Shown piece by piece: positions 26,563 through 35,502 of a stretch of DNA of 64,000 bases (within the stretch, counting starts at the first letter, position 1; every line of letters begins with the position of its first letter). Source of the DNA: Candidatus Nitrotoga sp. HW29 (GTDB taxonomy: Bacteria; Pseudomonadota; Gammaproteobacteria; Burkholderiales; Gallionellaceae); contig NZ_CAKMAA020000072.1 of the NCBI RefSeq assembly GCF_924101635.2, forward strand, positions 1-64,000, in the 5' to 3' direction. The translations under genes were made by a program, and so were the position numbers. The notes under the pieces are model-generated. The model was given only the letters and a program-made list of their open reading frames with translations, had not been told where the DNA came from and searched no databases.

Positions 26563-28206
26563 TCAGAAGCCGTATTTCATTTCTGCAAATAACAATGAGT
26601 TATCTCGCAGCCGCCCGAAGAACGTATTATTGTCTCCTCGATAAATATCTAAGCCAAGCGATCCTTTCACGTTGTCACTAAAGGCATAGACTAGTTTAGG
26701 CCTTATGAAATAATTGCTCTGTCCGAAAGAGCCAACAGCAGCAATTTCGCCTTCCAGTGTCTCATTAAACCATTTGTTGCTGATTCGAATGCTTACGCCA
26801 TGCTGGGAACGGCTGAACTGGTTCCATAGCGCACCTGTTTGGATTGCGACTGGGCGCAGGAGAGGGTCTGTTATCGCCTGTGGGTCGGAATAGTTTGTAA
26901 CATGACGGAGGTAATATTGAATATTGATGTTAAGGTAGTCAAGGAAAGTTCTGTCACCGCCCATTACCATATAGAGAAACGGCTTCTTTACAAGAAAATC
27001 GTTCTCACCGGTATTTGCTGTCCAAGTATATGCGGCTTCAGCACGCAATCCATAGCGCCCAATGACCGTAGCGGCATCCATTCCCAATACGTGGATGCGA
27101 TTGTGATCGAAGATTATATTTGTTCCAGACAGGGTTGTTGCTCCAATCGCGATGTCAGGAGTTAGATCTAACCCACTATAGTAGGAAGCTGACCAATCCA
27201 CATTACCTCCGCTGTGATCAAATTTGAGCGCAATCCGGTTGGTGTGGGGGATATGTTGCGTAAAAAAAATGCCTGGTGTTGTAGCGACAGGGAAGATATG
27301 GGGGTCCATACCAGGAAGCCAGATAGCGGTCAGTGAGTTTTCATGCGAGTGATAAGTTATTTTTGCTGCCAATGATCCTAATCTCTGATCATCTTCTTCA
27401 GCCGTTAGTAGCGTGAAGTTTCGAGGCGTCAAATTGTCAGTTGGGTTCAAGCGATCTGCCCGTCCCCAAACTATAATTTGCCTGCCGATTCGGTAATCAA
27501 CATTCTCAGTACTGAATTTTATATATCCCTCTTGTAATTTTTTAGAATCAGCGTCTGCTCTGAAAGTTTCGTCGTTACGAATCCATCCCTGAGCAACCAC
27601 GGAAACGTTTTCTCCGATATTTTGCGTAGCTTTAAGCCATATCGAGCTGGTACCCAAATCGTTTTTCCCATCCAGCTTGCGTGATGAACTGAAATATCCT
27701 GCTCGAATTGAACCACTCAGCTCCGGTTTTTGTAAAAAACTTACATCCACTTTCTCTGCTTGAGTTGAGACACTCTCTGCCTGTGGGAATAAAGTATTTG
27801 GCGCTGGTTTCAGTTCGAGATTGAATTCGCGGATAATTAGACCATGTGGAATACAGTGTGCTTTTAGCGGAAGCGTTAGCAAGCGTGTATTGATTGGGGT
27901 CGCTGTGGAAATTTTGATTCGTTGGCCAATGTTCCTATCTCCTTCCAGTTCTAAACTTGCAGCGGGCAAGTCAGGTTCCGCTTGTCCGACTTTTACCAAA
28001 GAAAAGCAGCTAGTCGTTATTTTTTCGTCAGGGTTTGAAGGGAATATCTGAACATACGCGAGTAGTGGTTCTCCCTCTCTACTGATACTTTCGATTTCAC
28101 CGATGATCAGTGCATGAGCCAGCTGTGTACTGAGCGATGCAAAGATAATTGCCAATGATAGAGCGCGCCTTGTGTAGCAGGAAATATTAATGCCCATTTG
28201 CAGCAT
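26563..28206 (-). CDS. Outer-membrane beta-barrel protein with FimV-like N-terminal domain
   Basis: This 547-residue exported protein has a signal peptide ending ...QLAHA. Residues ~33-140 (GEIESISREGEPLLAYVQIF, RIKISTATPINTRLLTLPL) follow the pattern of the FimV N-terminal domain. Residues ~160-547 consist of alternating strands, with aromatic girdles and a terminal aromatic (EMKYGF) as in porin-like barrels. Its start overlaps the end of the LolA-like gene by one base, in an operon with the MMPL exporter. Related exporter operons often encode a DUF1302-like barrel at this place. Substrate unknown. Confidence 0.7.
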   Translation of the reverse strand: MLQMGINISCYTRRALSLAIIFASLSTQLAHALIIGEIESISREGEPLLAYVQIFPSNPDEKITTSCFSLVKVGQAEPDLPAASLELEGDRNIGQRIKISTATPINTRLLTLPLKAHCIPHGLIIREFNLELKPAPNTLFPQAESVSTQAEKVDVSFLQKPELSGSIRAGYFSSSRKLDGKNDLGTSSIWLKATQNIGENVSVVAQGWIRNDETFRADADSKKLQEGYIKFSTENVDYRIGRQIIVWGRADRLNPTDNLTPRNFTLLTAEEDDQRLGSLAAKITYHSHENSLTAIWLPGMDPHIFPVATTPGIFFTQHIPHTNRIALKFDHSGGNVDWSASYYSGLDLTPDIAIGATTLSGTNIIFDHNRIHVLGMDAATVIGRYGLRAEAAYTWTANTGENDFLVKKPFLYMVMGGDRTFLDYLNINIQYYLRHVTNYSDPQAITDPLLRPVAIQTGALWNQFSRSQHGVSIRISNKWFNETLEGEIAAVGSFGQSNYFIRPKLVYAFSDNVKGSLGLDIYRGDNNTFFGRLRDNSLLFAEMKYGF

Positions 28207-29021
28207 TATTCTTTTTCCATGTACCGTGTAGTAAAGAACTCATCTTTTACCTGTTGGTTTGCCTTGAAGTTATCGAATTTAATCACCGTGCGGTGGCCGG
28301 TCTGAACGTTGTTTGCTTCAAGACGCATGGCCTGCCATTTGCCATGCGCTTTGTCTACTAGTTGAATATCGGTATAGGTCGAGGTTTTTAACAGCTGCCC
28401 TGTTTCATCCCAAAAATCCATTTTTACTGCCATTAAATTATCTTTGCGTAGCCAGCCAATACGTTTCGAGTAGCCATTACTGGTTTTAATTGCGTCAGAC
28501 TTTGGTAATGATTCAATAACGTAACAGGGTTGTCCTTCTACCAGCTCTTCTTTGAGCAGCTTGTAATTCCATTCACCCACTTTATAACCAATCACGTCGG
28601 CATAAGAGAAATCCGTGCCTACAAAACTATCTTTCTTATTGTTGGAAACAAGACGCCGCACTTTTTTTAGTGCAGGTAGGTATATCCAAATGTCGTCATC
28701 CTTCTCGGCATGTTCAATTAGTAACGATACCGTTCCTTTCACATCCGGAGGTGACAAAAATCGCGTCATACGCATATTGTCGATACCGTTTTCTTCGAGC
28801 TTGGTCGTGCCGAAGGTTTTACGCACTCTTTCTTGCCCAGTTTTGTTGATTAGGGTAAACGTAGCATTAGCCACCGAATCATAAACTTTTGAAACGACGA
28901 AATTCTTTTGCATGATCTGGGCTAGATCAATTTCTGCTGTCCATACATTTTGTGACTGCATTGATAGGCCAAAAACAAGTGCCAATACGACGATAGGTAT
29001 AGGTAATGGATTATGTTTCAC
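28206..29021 (-). CDS. LolA-like outer-membrane lipoprotein-sorting protein
   Basis: This 271-residue periplasmic protein has a signal peptide (PIPIVVLALVFGLSMQSQ...). The mature part reads as the LolA-like fold found next to MMPL transporters: DDIWIYLPALKKVRRLVSNN, FVGTDFSYADVIGY and MRLEANNVQTGHRTVIKFDN. Such proteins are thought to carry lipids or lipid-linked molecules between the two membranes. Its start overlaps the stop of the exporter gene by four bases, and the beta-barrel gene follows with one-base overlap, so all three should be coupled. Confidence 0.85.
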   Translation of the reverse strand: MKHNPLPIPIVVLALVFGLSMQSQNVWTAEIDLAQIMQKNFVVSKVYDSVANATFTLINKTGQERVRKTFGTTKLEENGIDNMRMTRFLSPPDVKGTVSLLIEHAEKDDDIWIYLPALKKVRRLVSNNKKDSFVGTDFSYADVIGYKVGEWNYKLLKEELVEGQPCYVIESLPKSDAIKTSNGYSKRIGWLRKDNLMAVKMDFWDETGQLLKTSTYTDIQLVDKAHGKWQAMRLEANNVQTGHRTVIKFDNFKANQQVKDEFFTTRYMEKE

Positions 29022-31351
29022 GGCGTTCTCCTGAAAATAAAATCGGGGCGGAATGTAAGAATAAGCGCGGGGATAAGCAATAGCGCAGACAGAGAGCTCA
29101 TGATCATGGCTTCAGCAATCAGAATTGCCAGCCACTTGTGGATATTATACCCAAATGACAACAACAGCACTCCGTAACCCGCTGATACGGAGATCGCAAC
29201 GAACAGAATAGCTTGCCCCGCTGTTGCAATGACGTTTCGAACCGCTGTAATTTCGTCTGTTCCTCTACTAAGCTCTTCGCGTAAGCGGTAGATTAGATAG
29301 ATTGCATAATCCGCCCCTATTCCAACGGCCATTGCTGAGATAAGCGAAGTTGAAATGTTTAGTGGAATTCCACTCCATCCCATCAGGCCAAAATTAGCCA
29401 GCACAGCAACCAGAAGAGGAAGAAGAACCAGCATTCCTGCTATAAATGAACGGAAAATTAGGCTGGAAATAATGAATACAACAACAATGATTTGTAGAAT
29501 ATTGAGTATTTTTCCGTAAACCATGACCTCATTGAGTGCTGCACCTTGGGGGACACTGCCGCCGATCCCAATATGTACATTTTGATCGAAGTGTAGTGCT
29601 GTAAATGCATGAATTTTTTCTACCAACTTTTCTATATAAGCGCTGCTATCTGTCCGCAGAAACACCGTCAGATTGGCGGAGCGGTAACCATAATCGACAT
29701 AGGAATCGAAATCTCCCGGTTCGCCAGACATTGAATAAAGTAGTAAATATTGTGAAATCAATTCCTGGCTGTCCGGAATTTTATAATAAGCGGGATCGTC
29801 TCCGTGCATAGCCTGATTCATGCGCATGATAAAGTCGGCTAACGAAATAGTCTTGCCAACATAGGGTTGATTTTCAAGAAAACGTTGCAGCTCTCCCATG
29901 GCTTGGAGCGTTTTTGGATTCTTTATAGCATCGTCACTTGTCCCCTCAACCAGCAAATACATTGTATTGGTACCACCAAGGCGCCCATTCAAAGCTTTAT
30001 CGTCTTTTTCGAAAATCAGTTCGGGAGAAAAAAAACTCTTGGTAGAGTTATCCACAGTAACCCTACCCATCCCTATTAGGGTAATAATGACGAAAAGCAA
30101 AACCCCTCCGTACACCCTGCGCCGACTGGTGCCGGTTACCCAGTTCGCTATTGCGTTGGTTACTTTGTCCCAAATCCGTTTCTTTTGTTCACGTTTTCTT
30201 TCAACATCACTTGGTGGCGCAAGTATGGAGCGCAAGGCCGGGATAAAAGTCATTTCAAGAATCAATGCCGCAAGAATTCCAATACCGGTAAAAATTCCAA
30301 AAGTACGCACCGTGCTGATCTTAAAAATCACCAAAGAAAAAAAGCCCAAAGAAGCGACCGCTCCGGCGGCAATCATGACTGGCCCAACACGGAGAAGAGA
30401 GGAAATAACTGCCTGATTATTTGCAACCTTGGGCGAAAGATCCGTTGTTTCCCGTAAGTGGAAATAGTCTTCGTAATAGCGCTTAAGTAACTGCACCGCA
30501 TGGCCTGTTGCCACCGCCAGAATCAAAATAGGGGTCGCGGAGTTAAATACATCCATTGGAATGCCGGAAGCGCCCATCACGCCTATCCCCCAAGCGACAG
30601 CCAAACCCGCTGTAACCAATGGCAAGATAAGCCCTTGCTTCGTGCGAAAGGCTTCAAAAAGAACCAGGCTTAAAACCAGGATAGCAATTGGGAAGAGAAA
30701 TCCGATACGCTCCGAGTAAATTTCAATGCGGGCAAGAAAACTTGGAATTCCTCCTATGTTGATTTCAATTCGAGGATCTCGTTCATGTTCAACGACAGCA
30801 TCCACTTTATCCATGATTGCCCGGAAACCACCCGGCCCGTCTTTAAACTCCACGAGAAGGGCTGTTGTTTTTGCATCAGTAGAAACGATGGAATTTAAAT
30901 AAACAGGATTTTTCCCGACTGCTCCTTTTAGTTCAGTCATTTGTGCGGCCGTAGCTGGGACCGTTGACATTAACGGTTTGACTTCCAAACCTTCCTCCGT
31001 ACCGGCAATATTTTTGGCGCGTTTCGAGGAAAGGCTTAGTAAATTTTCTTTAACCACGCCCGGTGTCTGAAGAAAAGCTGCTGTCATGCGCTGGATTTTT
31101 TCCAAAACGACAGGTTGATAGATATCGCCTTCTTTCGGAGTGATTCCTACCATGACAACATACTTCGACCCAAAAACCTTCTCAACCTGGTTGCTCGTCG
31201 TCACATAGGGGTGAGACTGGGGAAGCATGGTATTAGGATCGATAATGATACTCAGGTTTTTTGCCTGAATGATTGCTGCAATTGTGACTATTAATGTCAA
31301 GGCAATGACTACGAATCGGTAGCGAATAATCCATTCTATGTAACGTTGCAT
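29018..31351 (-). CDS. MMPL/RND-superfamily exporter
   Basis: This 777-residue inner-membrane protein has the HpnN/MmpL-type plan. One N-terminal helix is followed by a periplasmic domain, a group of helices ending near residue 390, a second periplasmic domain and a second helix group. Motif AMAVGIGADYAIYLIYRLREE in helix group two is the proton-relay signature of this superfamily. No membrane-fusion protein is present; a LolA-like protein and a barrel follow instead, suggesting a lipid or hydrophobic cargo. It is the first gene of a three-gene operon transcribed towards the HPr-rel-A cluster. Confidence 0.88.
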   Translation of the reverse strand: MQRYIEWIIRYRFVVIALTLIVTIAAIIQAKNLSIIIDPNTMLPQSHPYVTTSNQVEKVFGSKYVVMVGITPKEGDIYQPVVLEKIQRMTAAFLQTPGVVKENLLSLSSKRAKNIAGTEEGLEVKPLMSTVPATAAQMTELKGAVGKNPVYLNSIVSTDAKTTALLVEFKDGPGGFRAIMDKVDAVVEHERDPRIEINIGGIPSFLARIEIYSERIGFLFPIAILVLSLVLFEAFRTKQGLILPLVTAGLAVAWGIGVMGASGIPMDVFNSATPILILAVATGHAVQLLKRYYEDYFHLRETTDLSPKVANNQAVISSLLRVGPVMIAAGAVASLGFFSLVIFKISTVRTFGIFTGIGILAALILEMTFIPALRSILAPPSDVERKREQKKRIWDKVTNAIANWVTGTSRRRVYGGVLLFVIITLIGMGRVTVDNSTKSFFSPELIFEKDDKALNGRLGGTNTMYLLVEGTSDDAIKNPKTLQAMGELQRFLENQPYVGKTISLADFIMRMNQAMHGDDPAYYKIPDSQELISQYLLLYSMSGEPGDFDSYVDYGYRSANLTVFLRTDSSAYIEKLVEKIHAFTALHFDQNVHIGIGGSVPQGAALNEVMVYGKILNILQIIVVVFIISSLIFRSFIAGMLVLLPLLVAVLANFGLMGWSGIPLNISTSLISAMAVGIGADYAIYLIYRLREELSRGTDEITAVRNVIATAGQAILFVAISVSAGYGVLLLSFGYNIHKWLAILIAEAMIMSSLSALLLIPALILTFRPDFIFRRTP

Positions 31352-31931
31352 GCTTACCCTTTGCTAATGAGATGCCCAAGAATTATTCAAGAGTTGGTAA
31401 TGTTGAAATCAGCATGCCTGACCTAAGCCAGCTTAAAGGATTATTATTGTCTTAGCTTGTTGATTTATGAATGAGCAACGAATTCTATGATCGGCATATA
31501 TGGATAAATTCTTTACCCTTGCAGCTAAACTTATTGTAGCTTAATTATTGCGGGTTAAATTTCCCTATCCTGAAACGCTGGCTCACAGAAAGGTAGCGAG
31601 TGGTAAGCGCGCATGTGCTGCTTCGTAGCTTGCTGTGGGGGGGTATTGAAATGATGTCGGAAAAGTTTACGCCTAAAATTTAAGAGAGAATTAAAAGTAA
31701 ACATTGAGTAAAGTGAAGGGGACAAATTTTAACTTCACTGTTCTTACCTCCACGCCTAATGATTTTGATCACCGCAGAGTAGTGTGCTTCAGCACGGTGA
31801 ACACTTGCCATCATGGCTATATAGCCAACCAAGATCACAATATAGGTGTCTAGTACTATGCGTTTGTGGCAGGTGTAACTTTGAATCGTGGCTTTTCTGC
31901 AACCTTACTCCATGGCCTGACGGCCCAAAGA
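31352..31931. other. Long intergenic stretch between the PEP-CTERM gene and the exporter operon
   Basis: About 580 bases with no convincing gene. It should include the exporter promoter on its left. Around 31607-31645 a GTAGCTTGCTGTGGGG motif resembles the terminal hairpin of the dispersed repeats at 44935 and 54207. AGTGAAG and CTTCACT near 31711-31738 form a short inverted repeat. No sigma-54 element was found for the exporter operon. Confidence 0.4.
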
Positions 31932-31933
31932 AA

Positions 31934-31961
31934 AACCCAAAGGCACAAGGCACTTTGGGTT
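31934..31961 (-). terminator. Terminator after the PEP-CTERM gene
   Basis: AACCCAAAG (31934-31942) pairs with CTTTGGGTT (31953-31961). On the minus strand the stem is followed by a T-rich run. It lies 28 bases beyond the stop codon of the PEP-CTERM protein gene. Confidence 0.82.
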
Positions 31962-31988
31962 AGTCAGTAAAATAATTACGGGAGTAAA

Positions 31989-32858
31989 TCAGGCTTGGTT
32001 AAGATCTTTCTTACGACCACGTTTAGCCATGCACATACCTAACAGACCAAAGCCCAAGAGTGCTATGGTTCCTGGCTCAGGAACGGTGGCCCTAGCGAAG
32101 TTAACATCAAGCGAACCACTAATTTCTTGAGTACCGGCCACATCAAAACTCTTGAGTTGCCCAGAATTAAACGACAAATTGTAAAACGGCGAAGGGGATG
32201 TGAAATAAAGAGGCCCATTTGGATTTGTGAGATCAAAAGACGTATTCACACCAAAACTTCCACAAAAATTACCGACTCCACCTGGATTTAGCGGATTGTT
32301 ACAAGTAGAAAGGAAAGGGTTAAGCGATCCTGTTCCACCGAGTGCAGCGCCAGACGCAACTTGATAGTCATCGGTAGTTACGCCGCCTGGCGTCCAAGCT
32401 GTACTACCGTTTGCAGGAGCTGTCGTTAAATCTGTATTTCTGTCAGGATCAATATAAAGACCTAAAGACCCGCCTGGATTAAATGTGAAGGTTGTTACAC
32501 CAGCCACAGTTACATAAGTTCCGCCAGCCACAAAGAGACCATACATTCCGTATCCAGTAGTGCCGATGGGATAGTTTAGTTGGCTACCTATAACGGTGTT
32601 ACTAGTATCATAGATGCTGCCGGCAGTCCATTTGATACTGGTAGAAAAATTGCCAGCGCCATCAAAGGTGGCTATTTCAGTATAAGCACCTGAGAACCCG
32701 CCAGCGTTAGTAATTATATTAGGACCAGCACCCGGAACTGAGCCTTCATTCACTGTGAAGGGATTCAGAACCAGAGCCATTGCACTAGTGCCACCAAGAC
32801 CCATGCCAGCAGCTAACGCAACAGCCAGCACAGTTTTGTTCATGGATAAATTTTTCAT
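31989..32858 (-). CDS. PEP-CTERM sorting-domain protein
   Basis: This 289-residue exported protein has an N-terminal signal peptide (KTVLAVALAAGMGLGGTSAMA) and a C-terminal PEP-CTERM tag: VPEPGTIALLGFGLLGMCMA and a basic tail (KRGRKKD). Exosortase recognises this tag, cleaves at it and sorts the protein to the envelope or exopolysaccharide. The middle is Gly/Asn/Thr-rich and without catalytic motifs, so a structural or adhesive role is likely, by family analogy only. A sigma-54 promoter and a 17 bp box lie upstream and a terminator downstream, so it is monocistronic. Exosortase itself is not in this window. Confidence 0.93.
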   Translation of the reverse strand: MKNLSMNKTVLAVALAAGMGLGGTSAMALVLNPFTVNEGSVPGAGPNIITNAGGFSGAYTEIATFDGAGNFSTSIKWTAGSIYDTSNTVIGSQLNYPIGTTGYGMYGLFVAGGTYVTVAGVTTFTFNPGGSLGLYIDPDRNTDLTTAPANGSTAWTPGGVTTDDYQVASGAALGGTGSLNPFLSTCNNPLNPGGVGNFCGSFGVNTSFDLTNPNGPLYFTSPSPFYNLSFNSGQLKSFDVAGTQEISGSLDVNFARATVPEPGTIALLGFGLLGMCMAKRGRKKDLNQA

Positions 32859-32946
32859 GTCGCTATCCCTTAATAAAATATTACTTTTTAAAAAAATTGC
32901 TTATTTGAGTGAGCATTTGAGAGCGTATCACTCACGCCAATATATA

Positions 32947-32964
32947 AAGCATGTTCCGTGCCAT
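32947..32964 (-). promoter_or_regulatory. Sigma-54 promoter of the PEP-CTERM gene
   Basis: On the minus strand ATGGCACGGAACATGCTT gives the GG-N10-GC spacing of sigma-54 promoters with the full TGGCAC -24 element. It is about 90 bp upstream of the start codon. PEP-CTERM genes in related bacteria are known to use RpoN together with PrsR. Confidence 0.8.
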
Positions 32965-33026
32965 ATTCATTTATATGAGTATATATAGTACCTTACTAAA
33001 TAATTAAATAAATTAATTAAGTGCTG

Positions 33027-33043
33027 TGTAAAATATTTCGACA
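33027..33043 (-). promoter_or_regulatory. Putative PrsR-type box upstream of the PEP-CTERM gene
   Basis: On the minus strand TGTCGAAATATTTTACA lies ~65 bp upstream of the -24 element and matches the box at 22156-22172 at 15 of 17 positions. Assignment to PrsR is inference from the shared promoter type and the presence of prsR in the window. Confidence 0.6.
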
Positions 33044-33209
33044 AATATTTTTGATGTCAATGTAATGGTGTACAAGGTTTTTTGAGTGAGTCGCACTTAA
33101 AATACAAGGCGCGTCAATAATGAACCGTAACATACTTAATAGGTTGGAGAGAAAGATTAGGAAAGTGATACAACCCGTTACTTGCTGAAGAGCGTACGTA
33201 TTTTGCTAT

Positions 33210-34088
33210 TCAGTTATCGTTTGAAGGTTTACTCTTTTTGAGTCGATTGTTAACGTAGGCGATCGCCAATCTTTGAAGGGGATGCGCATTTCCCCCAGGC
33301 CGCCAACATTTCTTGAATTTACCTGTATAGCCATCGAACTGGAGGGAATGGGGGGCACCACTGACTTTTCCGCGCCCTAGAAGCAGTTTTGCGGCAGTCG
33401 TGCCAGCCATACCTGCACAGAATTGGCAGGCGATACCCGTGGAGGGGACGCGATGGGTTGGAAAATCAACGAATTCTGGTGCGGCCAGGTAGTGGCGGTG
33501 CAAAAGCCCGGGAGCAACACCGACCAAGAAGCGAACGGGCCATTCCCATTCCTGGTGGCCTTGTAGGTGAAAATAATCCTCGAAGCTGGGGCCGTGCGGC
33601 AAAAAATTAATGAGCGATGCGCCCATACCCAAAGGCACGGCAAAGGTAATTGGTATGCCACGTTCACGACAAGCCGCGTATACCATGCGTCTGGCGTCGA
33701 AAACGAAATAGTCGAGGCCGTCAACGTAGACATCAACTCCGTCCAGAAACGCATCGATATTGTCAGGTTGGACACCGTTGATGAAAATATTAAGGTCGAG
33801 CTCGGGATTAATGTCTCTGGCCATGTTGGCCATGGTCTCAGCTTTACTATGTCCAATGGTGGACATAGCTGCTCCTGCTTGACGGTTAAAGTTGGCTAAG
33901 GCGAAAGTATCGAAATCAGCCAAATTAAAAGCTCCAATTCCGAGGCGAGCCAATGTCAATAAATGTACCCCACCAGCGCCACCCAAACCGGCTATTGCAA
34001 CTCGTTTTTTTCGAAGAAGTGACTGTTCATCCGGGGTCAACCAGCCAATATTGCGTGAAAATGCAGTGTGGTAATCAAACTCGGTCAT
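33210..34088 (-). CDS. ThiF/E1-like adenylyltransferase
   Basis: This 292-residue protein has the E1/ThiF/MoeB Rossmann core. VAIAGLGGAGGVHLLTLARL binds ATP, followed by LADFDTFALANFNRQAG with the conserved Asp and Arg, and DVYVDGLDYF in place of the usual D(A/G)xDN region. Only one Cys pair (CQFC) is left of the usual two zinc-binding pairs, so zinc binding is doubtful. Such enzymes adenylate a carboxyl terminus of a protein or peptide. No ThiS/MoaD-like partner is adjacent. It lies nine bases after the FeeM-like gene, its likely functional partner. Confidence 0.82.
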   Translation of the reverse strand: MTEFDYHTAFSRNIGWLTPDEQSLLRKKRVAIAGLGGAGGVHLLTLARLGIGAFNLADFDTFALANFNRQAGAAMSTIGHSKAETMANMARDINPELDLNIFINGVQPDNIDAFLDGVDVYVDGLDYFVFDARRMVYAACRERGIPITFAVPLGMGASLINFLPHGPSFEDYFHLQGHQEWEWPVRFLVGVAPGLLHRHYLAAPEFVDFPTHRVPSTGIACQFCAGMAGTTAAKLLLGRGKVSGAPHSLQFDGYTGKFKKCWRPGGNAHPLQRLAIAYVNNRLKKSKPSNDN

Positions 34089-34097
34089 GGCATGCGT

Positions 34098-34898
34098 CTA
34101 GTCATTGCGTAGTAGACGCTGCATGATACCCTCTTCATCTATTTTTGAGAAAAAGTAAGCATAGAGCGAACGTGTATCAGCCTTTGCACCCAAGCCACCA
34201 TAGGTTTTTATCATTTCATCCATGTATGATCCACTTAATCTGAGTAAATTCACGGGAAAGTTGACTCTGGGATTCAGCTTCTCCTCTCCACAAACTTCAC
34301 AACCGAGCATCTTTACGTAGTAGTCAAGGTGATGTGGAACGACTTCCAGTACTACATCCGTATAGTCGTAGATACGCTTGGCATAGATATATGCCACGTG
34401 TAGCAAGCTACCAAATATAAACTTGCTGCCAGAATGACGGTCAATAGCTAACTTGGTAAGTTCACACACTCGCAGCTTCTCAGCTCGCAATTTGTCAATA
34501 TTCTCTTTATAAAGTTGGTCAGCCGCCAGTCCTTGCTCTGAATCCAAGGTTAAGGTAACGGTGCCCACCGGTTTATCTCCATAGTAAGCTACCAAGGTAA
34601 ACATTTGCGGGCCGCTTTTTATGGGATTAGCGGGATAACCGCGCGTAGCGTACATTTTTTGTACGAGCAAGCTAGCGGATCCCACATGTTTTTCTGTATC
34701 AGCAAGACGTATGTTGAAGCGATGCTCATCAATACCATAACCATCTTCAGTTCGTCTGAATATTGGACTTTTTCGTGCATCGTTCGGTGGATCAAGTTGT
34801 TTGTAGTCCCTCGTAACGATAGTCTCATCCTTTAACCGATCGGTACGGCGGCGATTATGGGGTTGAGGTATATCTTGCAAGTTTTGAGATGATTTCAT
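34098..34898 (-). CDS. N-acyl amino acid synthase FeeM-like acyltransferase
   Basis: This GNAT-fold acyltransferase resembles FeeM, which transfers fatty acyl groups from acyl carrier protein to an amino acid. Visible family blocks are FNIRLADTEKHVGSASLLVQ, VAYYGDKPVGTVTLTLDSEQ, ICELTKLAI-type KLRVCELTKLAIDRHSGS, and VVLEVVPHHLDYYVKMLGCE. The start at 34898 is chosen for GGAG upstream; 34925 and 35003 are in-frame alternatives. The first ~60 residues are polar and probably disordered. The ThiF-like gene follows at once. Acyl donor and acceptor are unknown. It is not the exosortase-associated acyltransferase TIGR03694 as far as I can tell. Confidence 0.78.
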   Translation of the reverse strand: MKSSQNLQDIPQPHNRRRTDRLKDETIVTRDYKQLDPPNDARKSPIFRRTEDGYGIDEHRFNIRLADTEKHVGSASLLVQKMYATRGYPANPIKSGPQMFTLVAYYGDKPVGTVTLTLDSEQGLAADQLYKENIDKLRAEKLRVCELTKLAIDRHSGSKFIFGSLLHVAYIYAKRIYDYTDVVLEVVPHHLDYYVKMLGCEVCGEEKLNPRVNFPVNLLRLSGSYMDEMIKTYGGLGAKADTRSLYAYFFSKIDEEGIMQRLLRND

Positions 34899-35502
34899 TT
34901 CTTGATTCTCCAGCAAAGTCAGCATGGGAAAATACCTTGTTTTAGATTGTAAAGTTGCCCGACAATTGACATGTTTAAAACTAATTATATCAACTGATCT
35001 CATGCTTGACGTTTTAAGAAAGTCGGGGCAAATTCGCCTGAAAATCGAAAAAATCGCAAGAGTGTAGTTAAGTTATCCAGTATTGAGTGCTCATACTATC
35101 TCCACATGCCCAAGCATTATTTGTGCCAATATTGATTATGCTGACTAATCAATTAGATATTAAATATAATATTAACTGCCCTGTAGTAGTTTAACGACAG
35201 CATTTATTAAATATTTAATGTTATTTACTAAAAATATGATTTATATATATATTATATTGTCGTCAATAGGTGACAGTTGTAATTGGGTACGTCAAGACAA
35301 AAGAGTACAACCACCATATCAAGAAGCAGAGGATGAACGATACGGCCAGATAAAACTGGATCACCTACAACCGTCTTGGACGGTTCACGGTTTTATCGGC
35401 CCCCTTTGGGAGGCTCATGTAATAAATCCCCAGTTTTGTCGGTGGGCATTGAACTTATATTGGAAGTGGCGGTGTTTTGTCACATAGTAAACGTTGATAT
35501 TG
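34899..35502. other. Intergenic region upstream of the FeeM-like gene and after prsT
   Basis: About 600 AT-rich bases. The FeeM promoter must lie on its left side. The right part holds a strong nested hairpin at 35344-35401. A 89-codon plus-strand frame at 35218-35487 runs through the hairpin, has an AT-rich low-complexity start and resembles no protein, so I do not call it a gene. Confidence 0.4.
35344..35401. ncRNA. Candidate structured RNA or regulatory hairpin
   Basis: An outer stem pairs GGCCAGATAAAAC (35344-35356) with GTTTTATCGGCC (35390-35401), with a single bulged A. Inside it AACCGTC (35369-35375) pairs with GACGGTT (35379-35385) over a three-base loop. No T-run follows on either strand, so it is not a simple terminator. 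Strand and function are unknown. Confidence 0.45.

Noticed and set aside
34948-34964. A third TGTCG-N6-TTTACA-like box upstream of the FeeM-like gene
   Set aside because: Only about 12 of 17 positions agree with the box at 33027, it lies too near the start codon, and no GG-N10-GC element is between.
35218-35487. 89-codon plus-strand open frame
   Set aside because: It crosses the nested hairpin, starts in AT-rich low-complexity sequence and resembles no known protein.
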